From NCBI GenBank assembly GCA_001038565.1, contig LFJO01000002.1, forward strand, positions 362,862-401,754: a stretch of DNA of 38,893 nt. Reading direction: 5' to 3'. Made by a program: the position numbers and the translations under genes. The notes under the pieces are model-generated. The model searched no databases and was not told where the DNA came from. It was given only the letters and a program-made list of their open reading frames with translations. Below are positions 24,012 through 32,087 of this stretch, in pieces. Source of the DNA: Alkalihalobacillus pseudalcaliphilus. GTDB lineage: Bacteria; Bacillota; Bacilli; Bacillales; Bacillaceae_D. Numbering within the stretch: position 1 is the stretch's first letter; every line of letters starts with the position of its first letter.

Positions 24012-25346
24012 ATGAACGCTGTCTTACTTGCTGTTGTTGTCATGTTAGTTTTAAGTTTATTACGAGTACATGTAGTCATGGCTCTTATTATTGGTTCACT
24101 TGTAGGTGGGATAAGTGCAGGCATGAGCTTGGAGGAAACCCTTTATATATTTTCAGATGGTTTAGGTGGTGGGGCAACTATCGCTTTAAACTACGCGATA
24201 CTAGGTGCGTTTGCTGTAGCGATTTCTCGAACTAGCTTACCAAATTCCTTAGTAAATCTAGTCATTAAACTAGTCGGAAACCAGTCAGACTCTAGAAGAA
24301 AAGTACTTTCTAAAGCACTCATATTTCTTTTTATTCTAGTGATGGCTTGTTTCTCCCAAAACTTAATTCCAATTCATATTGCTTTTATACCTATTCTAAT
24401 TCCACCAATTATCAATATTTTAAATGAATTAGAGGTTGATAGAAGAGCTATCGCTTCGATTTTGACTTTTGGATTAATAGCTCCGTATATGTTGTTACCT
24501 TATGGGTTTGGGAATGTATTTCATCGTATTGTTGTAGAGAACATTGGACAAAATGGTTTAGATGTTTCAATGAGTCAAGTGACGCCAGCTATGGTCATTC
24601 CCGTTTTTGGAATGGTTATCGGTTTATTCATAGCCGTGCTTTTCAGTTATAGGAAATCCAGATCATATGAACAAAAAGAGCTTCAGGGTGTTTCGACAAA
24701 AGTGGATAAAGAAAAGTCGGGACAACAAAAAGTATGGTCGATTATCGGAGCGTCTCTGGCTATTTTTATCACTTTACTAGTACAGACGTACTCGGAATCA
24801 ATGATTATGGCGGGTTTAGCAGGTATCATCGTTTTATATTTGACTAGAGCGTTAAAGTGGAATGGCTCTGATCAAGTTTTAACAGATGGAATGAAAATGA
24901 TGGCTTTTATTAGCTTTGTGATGATTAGTGCAGCGGGTTTCTCAGAAGTAATCCGTGAAACGGGACACGTGGACCTTTTAGTGGAGCAGGTGTTAGCTGT
25001 AGTTGGTGAAAGTCAAGGAACGACGGCATTGTTAATGCTGTTGGTTGGTTTGATTTTAACATTAGGTATTGGCTCGGCCTTTTCTACAGTGCCGATACTC
25101 GCAACGATATTTGTTCCTATAGGCATGGCGGTCGGATTTAGTCCGGTAGCTATTATTGCTTTAATAGGAACGGCAGGTGCACTTGGCGATGCGGGTGCTC
25201 CAGCTTCTGACAGCACGTTAGGTCCAACGGCCGGTTTGAATGCAGATGGACAGCATAATCATATTTGGGATACATGTGTGCCAACATTTTTACACTATAA
25301 CATTCCACTGATTATTTTTGGATGGATAGCAGCAATGATTTTATAG
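24012..25346 (+). CDS. yuiF: YuiF, Na+/H+ antiporter-family membrane permease
   Basis: A 444-residue integral membrane protein with about eleven hydrophobic segments. It belongs to the NhaC-like/Na+/H+ antiporter family to which B. subtilis YuiF is assigned; the transported ion or solute is not established, and amino-acid export or uptake has also been suggested for relatives. The late motif GDAGAPASDSTLGPTAGLNA is well conserved in the family. GTGGAG upstream of the ATG is a weak ribosome binding site. In B. subtilis it sits directly beside yuiE (pepA) and yuiG (bioY); here ehu and the GNAT gene separate it from pepA. Confidence 0.85.
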   Translation: MNAVLLAVVVMLVLSLLRVHVVMALIIGSLVGGISAGMSLEETLYIFSDGLGGGATIALNYAILGAFAVAISRTSLPNSLVNLVIKLVGNQSDSRRKVLSKALIFLFILVMACFSQNLIPIHIAFIPILIPPIINILNELEVDRRAIASILTFGLIAPYMLLPYGFGNVFHRIVVENIGQNGLDVSMSQVTPAMVIPVFGMVIGLFIAVLFSYRKSRSYEQKELQGVSTKVDKEKSGQQKVWSIIGASLAIFITLLVQTYSESMIMAGLAGIIVLYLTRALKWNGSDQVLTDGMKMMAFISFVMISAAGFSEVIRETGHVDLLVEQVLAVVGESQGTTALLMLLVGLILTLGIGSAFSTVPILATIFVPIGMAVGFSPVAIIALIGTAGALGDAGAPASDSTLGPTAGLNADGQHNHIWDTCVPTFLHYNIPLIIFGWIAAMIL

Positions 25347-25356
25347 TTTAGAAAAG

Positions 25357-25395
25357 AAAAGCCCACCTTGACTAAAAAAAGGTCAAGGGGCTTTT
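25357..25395. terminator. bidirectional intrinsic terminator between yuiF and bioY
   Basis: AAAAGCCC-AC-CTTGAC pairs with GTCAAG-GGGCTTTT (2-base bulge) around an A-rich loop; A and T runs on the two sides. Confidence 0.75.
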
Positions 25396-25420
25396 TGGTG
25401 ATTTTATGGAAATGTACGAT

Positions 25421-26011
25421 TTAAGGAGTAATCGTTTGTTTCATGGGATGTTGTTTGGTTTGAACGGTTTCATAAATTCGTTTTGCTAAAATCGCTGCCA
25501 TACATGTGAAGATAATATCTTTGATCGCTGGTGCTAACATCACGAGCCAAGCCGCTGAGTATGGGATGGCATCAGTAGCGGCTAAAAACTGAAAAGCGAA
25601 ATACATATAATTTGTTCCGATTATATAATTGATGACTAAACCTAATAAGCTCGCATACATGAATGTTTGTAATGATTTTTTATTGCTTTTTTCAATGATT
25701 TTTCCTGCTACATAAGCAACAACAATAAATGATAAGATAAATCCGAAGGTAGGCCTTAATAATACGGATAAACCTGCATGAAATTGAGAAAAGACTGGAA
25801 AACCAATTAATCCAATCACCATATAAAGGATCATGGCAGTGGCACCGCGTTTACTGCCCAATAAGGTACCGGCTAGAATTGCAAAAAAAGTTTGCAGTGT
25901 AATCGGTACACCGGCAATGACGAGCATGGACGTTAAATTAGCACCAACGGCCATTAAAGATGCAAACATGGCGATGAGTACTAAGCTTTTAACATGGTTT
26001 GTAGAATGCAT
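25421..26011 (-). CDS. bioY: biotin transporter BioY
   Basis: The substrate-binding membrane subunit (S component) of an ECF-type biotin importer, 196 residues with about six membrane segments; YuiG in B. subtilis. The family stretch GVPITLQTFFAILAGTLLGS is near the N terminus. AGGTGA precedes the ATG. The energising ECF subunits are not in this window and are usually encoded elsewhere. A BirA operator overlies its promoter, so it should be repressed when biotin is plentiful. Confidence 0.93.
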   Translation of the reverse strand: MHSTNHVKSLVLIAMFASLMAVGANLTSMLVIAGVPITLQTFFAILAGTLLGSKRGATAMILYMVIGLIGFPVFSQFHAGLSVLLRPTFGFILSFIVVAYVAGKIIEKSNKKSLQTFMYASLLGLVINYIIGTNYMYFAFQFLAATDAIPYSAAWLVMLAPAIKDIIFTCMAAILAKRIYETVQTKQHPMKQTITP

Positions 26012-26046
26012 GTATTGTTCACCTCGATAATCATTTGGTTAACAAA

Positions 26047-26075
26047 ATAATAGTTGAAACAAAAGTAATTGTCAA
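26047..26075 (-). promoter_or_regulatory. sigma-A promoter of bioY
   Basis: On the minus strand -35 TTGACA (perfect, 26070-26075), 17 bases, -10 TATTAT (26047-26052). The -35 lies inside one arm of the BirA operator. Confidence 0.8.
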
Positions 26076-26099
26076 CTTATATTTTATTTAAGTTAACAA
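26069..26099 (-). promoter_or_regulatory. BirA (biotin repressor) operator
   Basis: TTGTCAAC (26069-26076), 15 bases, GTTAACAA (26092-26099). This matches the BirA box TTGTTAAC-N14-16-GTTAACAA with one base different. A further half-site-like GGTTAACAA lies at 26038-26046, about at the transcription start. B. subtilis BirA represses yuiG through such a site. Confidence 0.85.
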
Positions 26100-26132
26100 A
26101 TGTGGTGTTATCTGCCTTATTTAAAAAATGGA

Positions 26133-26177
26133 CATAAAAAAAGAGCTCCTCATTAAACGATACAAGGATAACTCTTC
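26133..26177 (-). terminator. probable intrinsic terminator of the HU gene
   Basis: On the minus strand AAGAG...TCC pairs with GGA...CTCTT (internal loop) and is followed by TTTTTTT. Confidence 0.55.
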
Positions 26178-26195
26178 TTTATCATACTCTTAGGA

Positions 26196-26468
26196 TTATT
26201 TGACAGCATCCTTAAGTTGTTTACCTGCTTTAAAAGCGGGTGTTTTTGTTGCTGCTATATCAATTTCTTCACCCGTTTGTGGGTTACGTCCTTTTCTTGC
26301 TGCACGTTCTCTTACTTCAAAGTTACCGAAGCCAATAAGTTGTACAGTCTCTCCCTTAGATAAGGACTCTGTAATGAGTTCGAAAAGTGTATTAACGGCT
26401 AAGCTGGCATCTTTTTTTGAAAGCTGGGTACGTTCTGCTAAAGCTTGAGTTAATTCTGTTTTATTCAT
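26196..26468 (-). CDS. HU-family DNA-binding protein
   Basis: A 90-residue histone-like protein that bends and compacts DNA as a dimer. It has the N-terminal [12 protein letters not shown] and the DNA-binding arm signature [26 protein letters not shown] on the minus strand is 8 bases from the ATG at 26468 and 5 from the one at 26471; the family normally begins MNKTEL, so 26468 is given. Residues 12-40 differ from the main Bacillus HU (HBsu), and the gene is not beside mtrAB, so it may be a second paralogue. That cannot be settled from this window. Confidence 0.9.
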   Translation of the reverse strand: MNKTELTQALAERTQLSKKDASLAVNTLFELITESLSKGETVQLIGFGNFEVRERAARKGRNPQTGEEIDIAATKTPAFKAGKQLKDAVK

Positions 26469-26551
26469 CATTTCATCTCCTCAAAAATACATATTCATAA
26501 TTCATACTGGTAACATCATGTCCATTTTCTAGAATAATATACATGCTCTAG

Positions 26552-27400
26552 TCATTTATTTTGAAATTCAGAGATTGGTATCGTTGTTAATTTTTCCTTG
26601 CTTTCGTATAAGGCGGCATTAATTTGACCACCTAAAATAAGAGATATGCCTGTTAGAAAGAACCAAAGCATTAAGATGATTACGCCACCAAGGCTTCCGT
26701 AAGTTGCAGAAAAATTGGCGAAATTGCTTAGGTAAAAGGAAAAACCTAACGAGATAACCTGCCAACTAACTGTCGCAAAAACAGCGCCGAAAAATACGTA
26801 GCGGAACTTCACTTTAATGTTAGGTGCTATCCAATAGATAAAAATAAGGACTAAAACCATAAGGACAATACCAATAATGTAACGTAATACATTTAGAAGA
26901 ACGGTTGTTTGTTCTGGAAAGAAAAATATTTCATCGAGCACATTAATAATAAATGACCCGAATACTGGTAAAAGTAACGTCACGATCATGGTGACAAGAA
27001 TCGCAAATGTGAGGAGCATGGACAGAATGCGTTGATGAAGAAAATTTCGTGTCTCCTCGATATTGTAAGACCGATTAATGGCTCGAATAAACGCATTAAT
27101 TCCATTAGATGCTGACCATAATGTGACGATAATCCCAATCGATAATAAGCCACCACGAGGTTCGCTAATGGTGTCGAGAATAATGGTAGTAATGACCTCG
27201 GCAATCGCATAGGGTACATAGTCATTTATAAATTGTTCGATTTGGGCAACGTCTAGATGAAAGAAAGGGATTAAGGCGATTAGGAACATCAGCAACGGAA
27301 AAATAGATAACATAAAATAATAGGCAAGCGTTGCAGACCAATCTAAAATCGGATCTTTTTTGATTTGTGTATATAAATATTGCCAAAATGGTTTATCCAT
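26552..27400 (-). CDS. YihY/virulence factor BrkB family membrane protein
   Basis: A 282-residue membrane protein with about six hydrophobic segments, of the family once called RNase BN. Landmarks are DWSATLAYYFMLSIFPLLMF near residue 19, SASNGINAFIRAINRSYN near 91 and FATYGSLGGVIILMLWF-like wording near 230. B. subtilis YfkH is of this type. The function is unknown and the RNase name is now considered wrong for these proteins. AAAGGAG precedes the ATG by 10 bases. It is divergent from the next gene. Confidence 0.88.
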   Translation of the reverse strand: MDKPFWQYLYTQIKKDPILDWSATLAYYFMLSIFPLLMFLIALIPFFHLDVAQIEQFINDYVPYAIAEVITTIILDTISEPRGGLLSIGIIVTLWSASNGINAFIRAINRSYNIEETRNFLHQRILSMLLTFAILVTMIVTLLLPVFGSFIINVLDEIFFFPEQTTVLLNVLRYIIGIVLMVLVLIFIYWIAPNIKVKFRYVFFGAVFATVSWQVISLGFSFYLSNFANFSATYGSLGGVIILMLWFFLTGISLILGGQINAALYESKEKLTTIPISEFQNK

Positions 27401-27531
27401 GCCGAGGTTCTCCTTTTAAATGTTCAAGTTCTTGATACTATCCTTCCCGTAAAAGGGTTAACAGTAAACGATCTTCGTAAAAATATGTTACCATAAGCTT
27501 AGTAAATAAGAATAAAAAATATGGAGGCATT

Positions 27532-27945
27532 ATGCAAGATCATTATACAGCACGTGAACCGAAATTATTGTGGATTCTTTTATTTGTTATTACTTTATCG
27601 TATGCGTACTTACTTGAGTCAAGTCTTTCCTATGTTGCATACGGATTATTGTTTGTTTTTGCGGCAGCGATGATGATTCATTATGAGTTGTTTTTTTCTG
27701 AAAATGAAATTCGTCTTGAAGTGAAAATATTGTCTTTTAAACTTTTTGAAAAGAAGGCAACCGCTCAAGAGATTGAACTGATTCAATTTGTTGACTTAAT
27801 TCGAAGGCATGTTATTTTTATTAAGAAAAAGGATGGAAAGCGAATTAGGCTGCACCGTTTTGTGCCTGAGCATTTCTCTGGAAGAGTTCGGATGTTTGCA
27901 AAACAGCATGAGATTAAAAAAGAGGAAATGACAGCTCGGAAGTAG
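27532..27945 (+). CDS. membrane protein of unknown function with PH-like C-terminal part
   Basis: A 137-residue protein with two close membrane segments (about residues 13-30 and 33-52) and a soluble basic C-terminal part, EIRLEVKILSFKLFEKKATA and HVIFIKKKDGKRIRLHRF, whose pattern suggests a small beta-barrel of the bacterial PH type. I do not recognise the family. GGAGG lies 8 bases before the ATG. It is divergent from the YihY gene and 75 bases before luxS, which has its own promoter. Confidence 0.75.
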   Translation: MQDHYTAREPKLLWILLFVITLSYAYLLESSLSYVAYGLLFVFAAAMMIHYELFFSENEIRLEVKILSFKLFEKKATAQEIELIQFVDLIRRHVIFIKKKDGKRIRLHRFVPEHFSGRVRMFAKQHEIKKEEMTARK

Positions 27946-27959
27946 TCTATCTTTATGAC

Positions 27960-27989
27960 TCGACATCATCACTGATTTCTAGATATACT
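27960..27989 (+). promoter_or_regulatory. sigma-A promoter of luxS
   Basis: TCGACA (27960-27965), 18 bases, TATACT (27984-27989). The -10 lies within the small palindrome TCTAG-ATATA-CTAGA. The leader would be about 25 bases. Confidence 0.55.
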
Positions 27990-28020
27990 AGATGATAGAT
28001 TGAAAATGAGGAGTGAGAGT

Positions 28021-28497
28021 ATGCCTACAGTTGAAAGTTTTGAATTAGATCATACGATTGTCAAAGCACCCTATGTACGTCCTTGCGGTACTCATAAAAT
28101 TGGAACGGATGGCGTTGTCAATAAATTCGATATCCGCTTTTCGCAACCAAATAAGCAATCGATGAAGCCCGATGTTATTCATACGATGGAGCATCTATTA
28201 GCACTCAACATTCGTCGCTTTGCCGAAGATTATCATCATTTTGATGTGATTGATTTATCACCAATGGGGTGTCAAACGGGATTTTATCTTATTATGAATG
28301 GTGATCCATCTGTTGATGAGATCATTGATGTTCTAGAGAAAACGATGCATTATTCACTTGAAATTGAGGAAGTTCCAGCAGCAACAGAAAAACAATGTGG
28401 GCAAGCGAAGCTCCATGATTTAGACGGGGCAAAAAAGCTAATGAAATATTGGTTGTCCCACGATAAAGATTCATTAAAACAAGTTTTTGCTTCATAA
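28021..28497 (+). CDS. luxS: S-ribosylhomocysteine lyase (autoinducer-2 synthase)
   Basis: Splits S-ribosylhomocysteine into homocysteine and the precursor of autoinducer 2, as part of the methyl cycle. With the ATG at 28021 the protein has 158 residues and the standard numbering: metal ligands H54 and H58 (HTMEH) and C126 (KQCGQAKLH), general acid/base E57 and catalytic C84 (MGCQTG). The frame is open from 28000, but GAGGAG (28008-28013) lies 7 bases before 28021, and the family begins [12 protein letters not shown]. It is monocistronic, with its own promoter and terminator. Confidence 0.97.
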   Translation: MPTVESFELDHTIVKAPYVRPCGTHKIGTDGVVNKFDIRFSQPNKQSMKPDVIHTMEHLLALNIRRFAEDYHHFDVIDLSPMGCQTGFYLIMNGDPSVDEIIDVLEKTMHYSLEIEEVPAATEKQCGQAKLHDLDGAKKLMKYWLSHDKDSLKQVFAS

Positions 28498-28505
28498 ACG
28501 TGCAG

Positions 28506-28545
28506 CTGTCATGTCGGTATTCTAATACCTTCATGACAGTTTTTT
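28506..28545. terminator. intrinsic terminator of luxS, overlapping the end of the convergent gene
   Basis: CTGTCATG / CATGACAG (8 bp) encloses GGTATT-CT-AATACC, followed by six T on the plus strand. The stop codon of the convergent isochorismatase-family gene (28531-28533) lies inside the right arm. Confidence 0.85.
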
Positions 28546-29121
28546 ATTTGATTGAAGTGGAAAATGATAGTCAGTTGAAGGTCTAATATCAGCTTTATTA
28601 ACCTGTTTCATTGTTTTCAGTGCTTGTTCATTTTCCTCTTTGTTTATGGAGGCGATGCAATCAGACGGCGTGAAAAGGTGATAATGGAACATGTAAGCAT
28701 CGTTGGCGCTAAATTGTACACACATATTGCCAGCAACCCCTGTAAGAATTAACGTATCAATACCAAGGTGCTCGAGTAATATGTTCAATGGTGTGCCAAA
28801 AAAAGCAGAGAACTGGGGTTTTAAAACAAAATAATCATCTTCATCTGGTTCCAGTAGTTGAGCGAGCGGTGCCCCTAGAGAGTCACCATCCTTACAATGC
28901 GTAACGAGAGAACGGAAGTCAGACTGCCATTGCCCATAATTATCATTGATGTATATGACTGGAATCCCTTGTTTTTTCACTTCTACTTTTAATGATTTGA
29001 TCGCTTTTGCGGCGGGAAGGGCATATGTGAGTAATTGCTTGCCTTCGTGAAAGTCTAGATCGTTAATCATATCAATAATTAATAAAGCGGTTTTATGATT
29101 TTTAATCGCATTGGTAACCAT
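28531..29121 (-). CDS. isochorismatase-family cysteine hydrolase
   Basis: A 196-residue hydrolase with the family's catalytic triad D17 (LLIIDMIND), K101 (VLKPQFSAF) and C134 (GVAGNMCV), and the cis-peptide segment GVAGN. Such enzymes hydrolyse nicotinamide, isochorismate, N-carbamoyl compounds or similar; the substrate cannot be read from the sequence, and no siderophore or NAD genes are nearby. AAGGAGGAGGT precedes the ATG. Its stop is within the luxS terminator stem. Confidence 0.88.
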   Translation of the reverse strand: MVTNAIKNHKTALLIIDMINDLDFHEGKQLLTYALPAAKAIKSLKVEVKKQGIPVIYINDNYGQWQSDFRSLVTHCKDGDSLGAPLAQLLEPDEDDYFVLKPQFSAFFGTPLNILLEHLGIDTLILTGVAGNMCVQFSANDAYMFHYHLFTPSDCIASINKEENEQALKTMKQVNKADIRPSTDYHFPLQSNKKLS

Positions 29122-29522
29122 ATCAATACCTCCTCCTTATGTAAATGTAACATCCACCCCATAGATTTCCCACTGATGCGCTCAAACTATACGAACTTCG
29201 ATAGATGTATTTTTGTTTGAAGTTAGTGCGAACATGGTGCGTTGCTCGCTGCTACCGAAAATTATGCTCTGCGACCTGCGGCGCTGACCTGGCACAGCCA
29301 GTGGATTTCAGAAGGCTACTATTTCCCGCGGGAGTCTCCGCATATTTTCGTCCGCTGGGTACTGCTAATTCTCAAGTTCAAAAAAACATCCTTACAAAAA
29401 TGATAAAAATGAATAAGAACAAAAACAAAGTGAATCAAAAGCCACCGAATAAAAAAACAACCAAATTAAACGAAAATCCATCAAGTTAAGGACAAATATG
29501 AAAGTCATGAAAGTGGTTTTGC
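29122..29522. other. gene-free stretch left of array 2, with a GC-rich patch
   Basis: The part at 29215-29370 is clearly more GC-rich than its surroundings and contains CTATTTCCCGCGGGAGTCTC and CCGCATATTTTCGTCCGCTG, which resemble decayed dispersed elements common between genes in alkaliphilic bacilli. An open frame (29205-29489) crosses it but lacks a ribosome binding site. The end is A-rich. Confidence 0.4.
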
Positions 29523-29624
29523 GGCAATGAAGCAGTGAAACCGACGGCCAATGCGGAGTAAGTGAAAATATGGGGCAATGAAGCGATAAAACTGGTCGTT
29601 AATAGGGAGTAAATGAAATACTCG
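29523..29624. repeat. two type-B 51 bp units beside array 2
   Basis: Two units at 29523 and 29574, exactly 51 bases apart, beginning GGCAATGAAGC and containing GGAGTAA. A third partial copy, AATGAAGCAGTGAAACC followed by GCCGCCA, lies on the other side of array 2 (29963-29989). The type-B sequence thus flanks the array in direct orientation. Confidence 0.75.
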
Positions 29625-29662
29625 AGGGAAGAAGGTGAGTAACTGCACACACGAAAAAGGCT

Positions 29663-29961
29663 AAACCGAGATTCCACGTTTGCTCGGGTTTCCTCCTGCT
29701 TTTTCCGACCGCAACCCCGAGATTCAGCGTTTGCTCGGGTTTACTCCCGCTTTTTCCGACCGCAACCCCGAGATTCAGCGTTTGCTCGGGTTTCCTCCTG
29801 CTTTTTCATCCTGCAACCCCGAGATTCCACGTTTGCTCGGGTTTACTCCTGCTTTTTCCTCCTGCAACCCCGAGATTCCACGCTTGCTCGGGTTTACTCC
29901 CGCTTTTTCCGACTGCAACCCCGAGATTCCACGTTTGCTCGGGTTTACTCAAGCTTTTTTT
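29663..29961. repeat. tandem array 2, 51 bp units homologous to array 1 but inverted
   Basis: Six units at exact 51-base steps (CCGAG at 29666, 29717, 29768, 29819, 29870 and 29921). Each has AACCCCGAGATTC, then CGTTTGCTCGGGTTTACTC. Reverse-complemented, a unit aligns with a unit of array 1 at about 42 of 51 positions by eye. The hairpin is CCCGAG / CTCGGG with AA/TT beyond one mismatch. The plus-strand frame is open (29680-29967) only because 51 is a multiple of 3. Confidence 0.92.
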
Positions 29962-30119
29962 AAATGAAGCAGTGAAACCAGCCGCCAGTAAACTTTTATC
30001 AAAAACAAAACGAAAAAATATTCAAAAAAGAGGATTAATTCAGTCCGACGAATATGGTATGATAGGTAAAATAAAATGAAGAATCCATATGACCATGTAT
30101 GGAAGGAGTAGTGGAGAAT

Positions 30120-30614
30120 ATGACAGAAAAAGAGCTAGAGGTCTTAAAAATTATAGAAGAAGATGCCCGAATTGACTTTAATACGTTAGCGAAGATGATT
30201 AACTTGAACGAAAATGAGGTCGAAGAAATTTTACGTAAGTTAGAAAAAAATAAAATTATTCTTAATTACTCAGCAGTGATTGATTGGAGTAAAATACAGC
30301 AAGCAGAACCCGTCACAGCAATGATTGACGTAAAAGTTGCTCCAAAACGTGGCGTAGGTTTTGATGAAGTAGCAGAACGTATTTATCGTTTCCCCGAAGT
30401 AAAAGCCTTGTACTTAATGTCTGGTGCCTATGATCTGCAAGTTGTAATCGAAGGCAAGACAATGCATGAAATTGCTCGATTTGTATCTGAAAAGCTTTCT
30501 TCCATTGACTCTGTCTTGTCAACAACTACACATTTTCAGCTGAAAAAATATAAACATGATGGCATTGTATTTGAAGAAGGGGAAGAAGATAGAAGAATTG
30601 TGGTGACACCATGA
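30120..30614 (+). CDS. alaR: Lrp/AsnC-family regulator of alanine aminotransferase
   Basis: A 164-residue transcription factor: N-terminal winged helix-turn-helix (residues 4-60, with FNTLAKMINLNENEVEEIL) and a C-terminal RAM/ACT-like effector domain (VTAMIDVKVAPKRG..., LYLMSGAYDLQVVIEG). It corresponds to YugG (AlaR) of B. subtilis, which activates the alaR-alaT operon in response to alanine. The ATG at 30120 is preferred (AAGGAG at 30103-30108). It overlaps alaT by 4 bases (ATGA). Confidence 0.9.
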   Translation: MTEKELEVLKIIEEDARIDFNTLAKMINLNENEVEEILRKLEKNKIILNYSAVIDWSKIQQAEPVTAMIDVKVAPKRGVGFDEVAERIYRFPEVKALYLMSGAYDLQVVIEGKTMHEIARFVSEKLSSIDSVLSTTTHFQLKKYKHDGIVFEEGEEDRRIVVTP

Positions 30615-31798
30615 CACACGTAAATATTAATAAGAAGCAAAGATTGTCGTCCAGAGTGCAAAGTATACAGCCTTCTGGTATTCGTCGCTTTTTTGACTTG
30701 GCATCAAAAATGGATAATATCATTTCTTTAGGTGTTGGCGAACCTGACTTCATTACACCGTGGAGTGTTCGTGAGGCGAGTATTTCTTCCATGGAAAGGG
30801 GCTTTACTGCCTACTCAGCCAATGCAGGGATTTTAGAACTACGTGAAGCGATTTCTATATACATGAGTCAACGTTTTCAAGTTGAGTACGATCCAGAGGA
30901 AGAAATTCTAGTTACAGTTGGAGCGAGTGAGGGGATTGATGTAGGTTGTCGAGCCATTTTAGATGAAGGTGACGAAGTGATTGTCGTTGAGCCAGGTTTT
31001 GTATCATATGCACCCTTGATTGCTATGGCTGGCGGGGTACCTATTTCAGTTGGTACACATATAGAGGATGATTTCAAAGTTTCGGCAGAACAAATTCAGG
31101 CAGCGATAACGGAAAGAACAAAAGCGCTAATCATCAGTTTTCCCAATAATCCAACAGGAGCTATTATGTTAGAAGAAGATTATAAGGGAATTGCAGAATT
31201 AGTAGAAAAACATGATTTACTCGTTTTTTCTGATGAGATATACGCTGAATTAAGTTATGATTATCAGCATATAAGCTTTGCGGCTTTAAAAGGGATGAAA
31301 GAGCGAACGATTTTAATTAATGGATTTTCTAAGGCTTTTGCGATGACTGGATGGCGACTAGGGTTTGTGATGGCTCCAAAAGATATCCTTGCAGCGATGT
31401 TAAAGATACATCAGTATAGTTTAATGTGTGCACCGACAATGGCTCAATACGGAGCACTAGAGGCATTACAAAATGGCATGGACGATGTCGAGCGAATGAA
31501 GCAGTCATATAAGCAAAGACGTAATTTCTTCGTGAAGTCCTTTTCTGAAATAGGATTAGACTGCCATGTGCCGGGGGGAGCTTTTTATGCATTTCCATCG
31601 ATTCGCTCTACGGGATTGAGCTCAGAAGAATTTGCTGAAAAACTTTTATATGAAGAGCGAGTTGCTGTTGTTCCCGGAAATGTGTTTGGAGCAGGAGGAG
31701 AAGGACATATTCGCTGTTCGTATGCAACTTCCATGGAAAACTTACAGGAATCTGTTAAGCGAATGGAGCGCTTTGTTAAAAAATATCAAAATGAATGA
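30611..31798 (+). CDS. alaT: alanine transaminase (class I/II aminotransferase)
   Basis: A 395-residue PLP enzyme of fold type I. The PLP lysine is K241 in GFSKAFAMTGWRLG; NNPTG (N180) and DEIYAEL (D208, Y211) contact the cofactor, and the substrate-carboxylate Arg lies in GHIRCSYAT near the end. It corresponds to YugH (AlaT) of B. subtilis, which makes alanine from pyruvate and glutamate. Translation is coupled to alaR by the ATGA overlap. Confidence 0.9.
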   Translation: MTHVNINKKQRLSSRVQSIQPSGIRRFFDLASKMDNIISLGVGEPDFITPWSVREASISSMERGFTAYSANAGILELREAISIYMSQRFQVEYDPEEEILVTVGASEGIDVGCRAILDEGDEVIVVEPGFVSYAPLIAMAGGVPISVGTHIEDDFKVSAEQIQAAITERTKALIISFPNNPTGAIMLEEDYKGIAELVEKHDLLVFSDEIYAELSYDYQHISFAALKGMKERTILINGFSKAFAMTGWRLGFVMAPKDILAAMLKIHQYSLMCAPTMAQYGALEALQNGMDDVERMKQSYKQRRNFFVKSFSEIGLDCHVPGGAFYAFPSIRSTGLSSEEFAEKLLYEERVAVVPGNVFGAGGEGHIRCSYATSMENLQESVKRMERFVKKYQNE

Positions 31799-31804
31799 AT
31801 GGTG

Positions 31805-31833
31805 ACGGAACTGTTAGCTGATAACAGTTCCGT
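31805..31833 (+). terminator. stem-loop after alaR-alaT
   Basis: A perfect 12 bp stem ACGGAACTGTTA / TAACAGTTCCGT with loop GCTGA, followed by TCGTCGTTTG, a poor U-tract. Confidence 0.65.
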
Positions 31834-31881
31834 TCGTCGTTTGATAACGATTATACTTCTGAATAATGGGTTTAGGTAGAT

Positions 31882-31914
31882 AAAAAAAGAACATAAGCGG
31901 GTAGCTCATGTTCT
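31882..31914 (-). terminator. orphan intrinsic terminator facing array 3
   Basis: On the minus strand AGAACAT / ATGTTCT with GCT / AGC inside, followed by seven T. No minus-strand gene lies between it and thiM 650 bases away, so it would end a leftward transcript that comes from the array 3 region. Confidence 0.6.
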
Positions 31915-32087
31915 CTAAAGGGGGAATACGTTACTAGTCATAAGTATTGACAGTATTCCGAATATTATACTCGGTTCATAAAAAAATGTATGGAATAGCT
32001 TGATTCTAGAACCATTACCTTGATGCACATTTAATATATTATTACGTCCTAAGTAGGTCGAGGCTGGTCATTTCCCGCAGCGATGAA

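Noticed and set aside
29205-29489. 94-codon open frame left of array 2
   Set aside because: No ribosome binding site, odd composition, and it crosses a GC-rich patch that looks like a decayed dispersed element and then an A-rich tail.
29680-29967. Open frame across array 2
   Set aside because: Same reason as for array 1: repeat-driven openness and no ribosome binding site.
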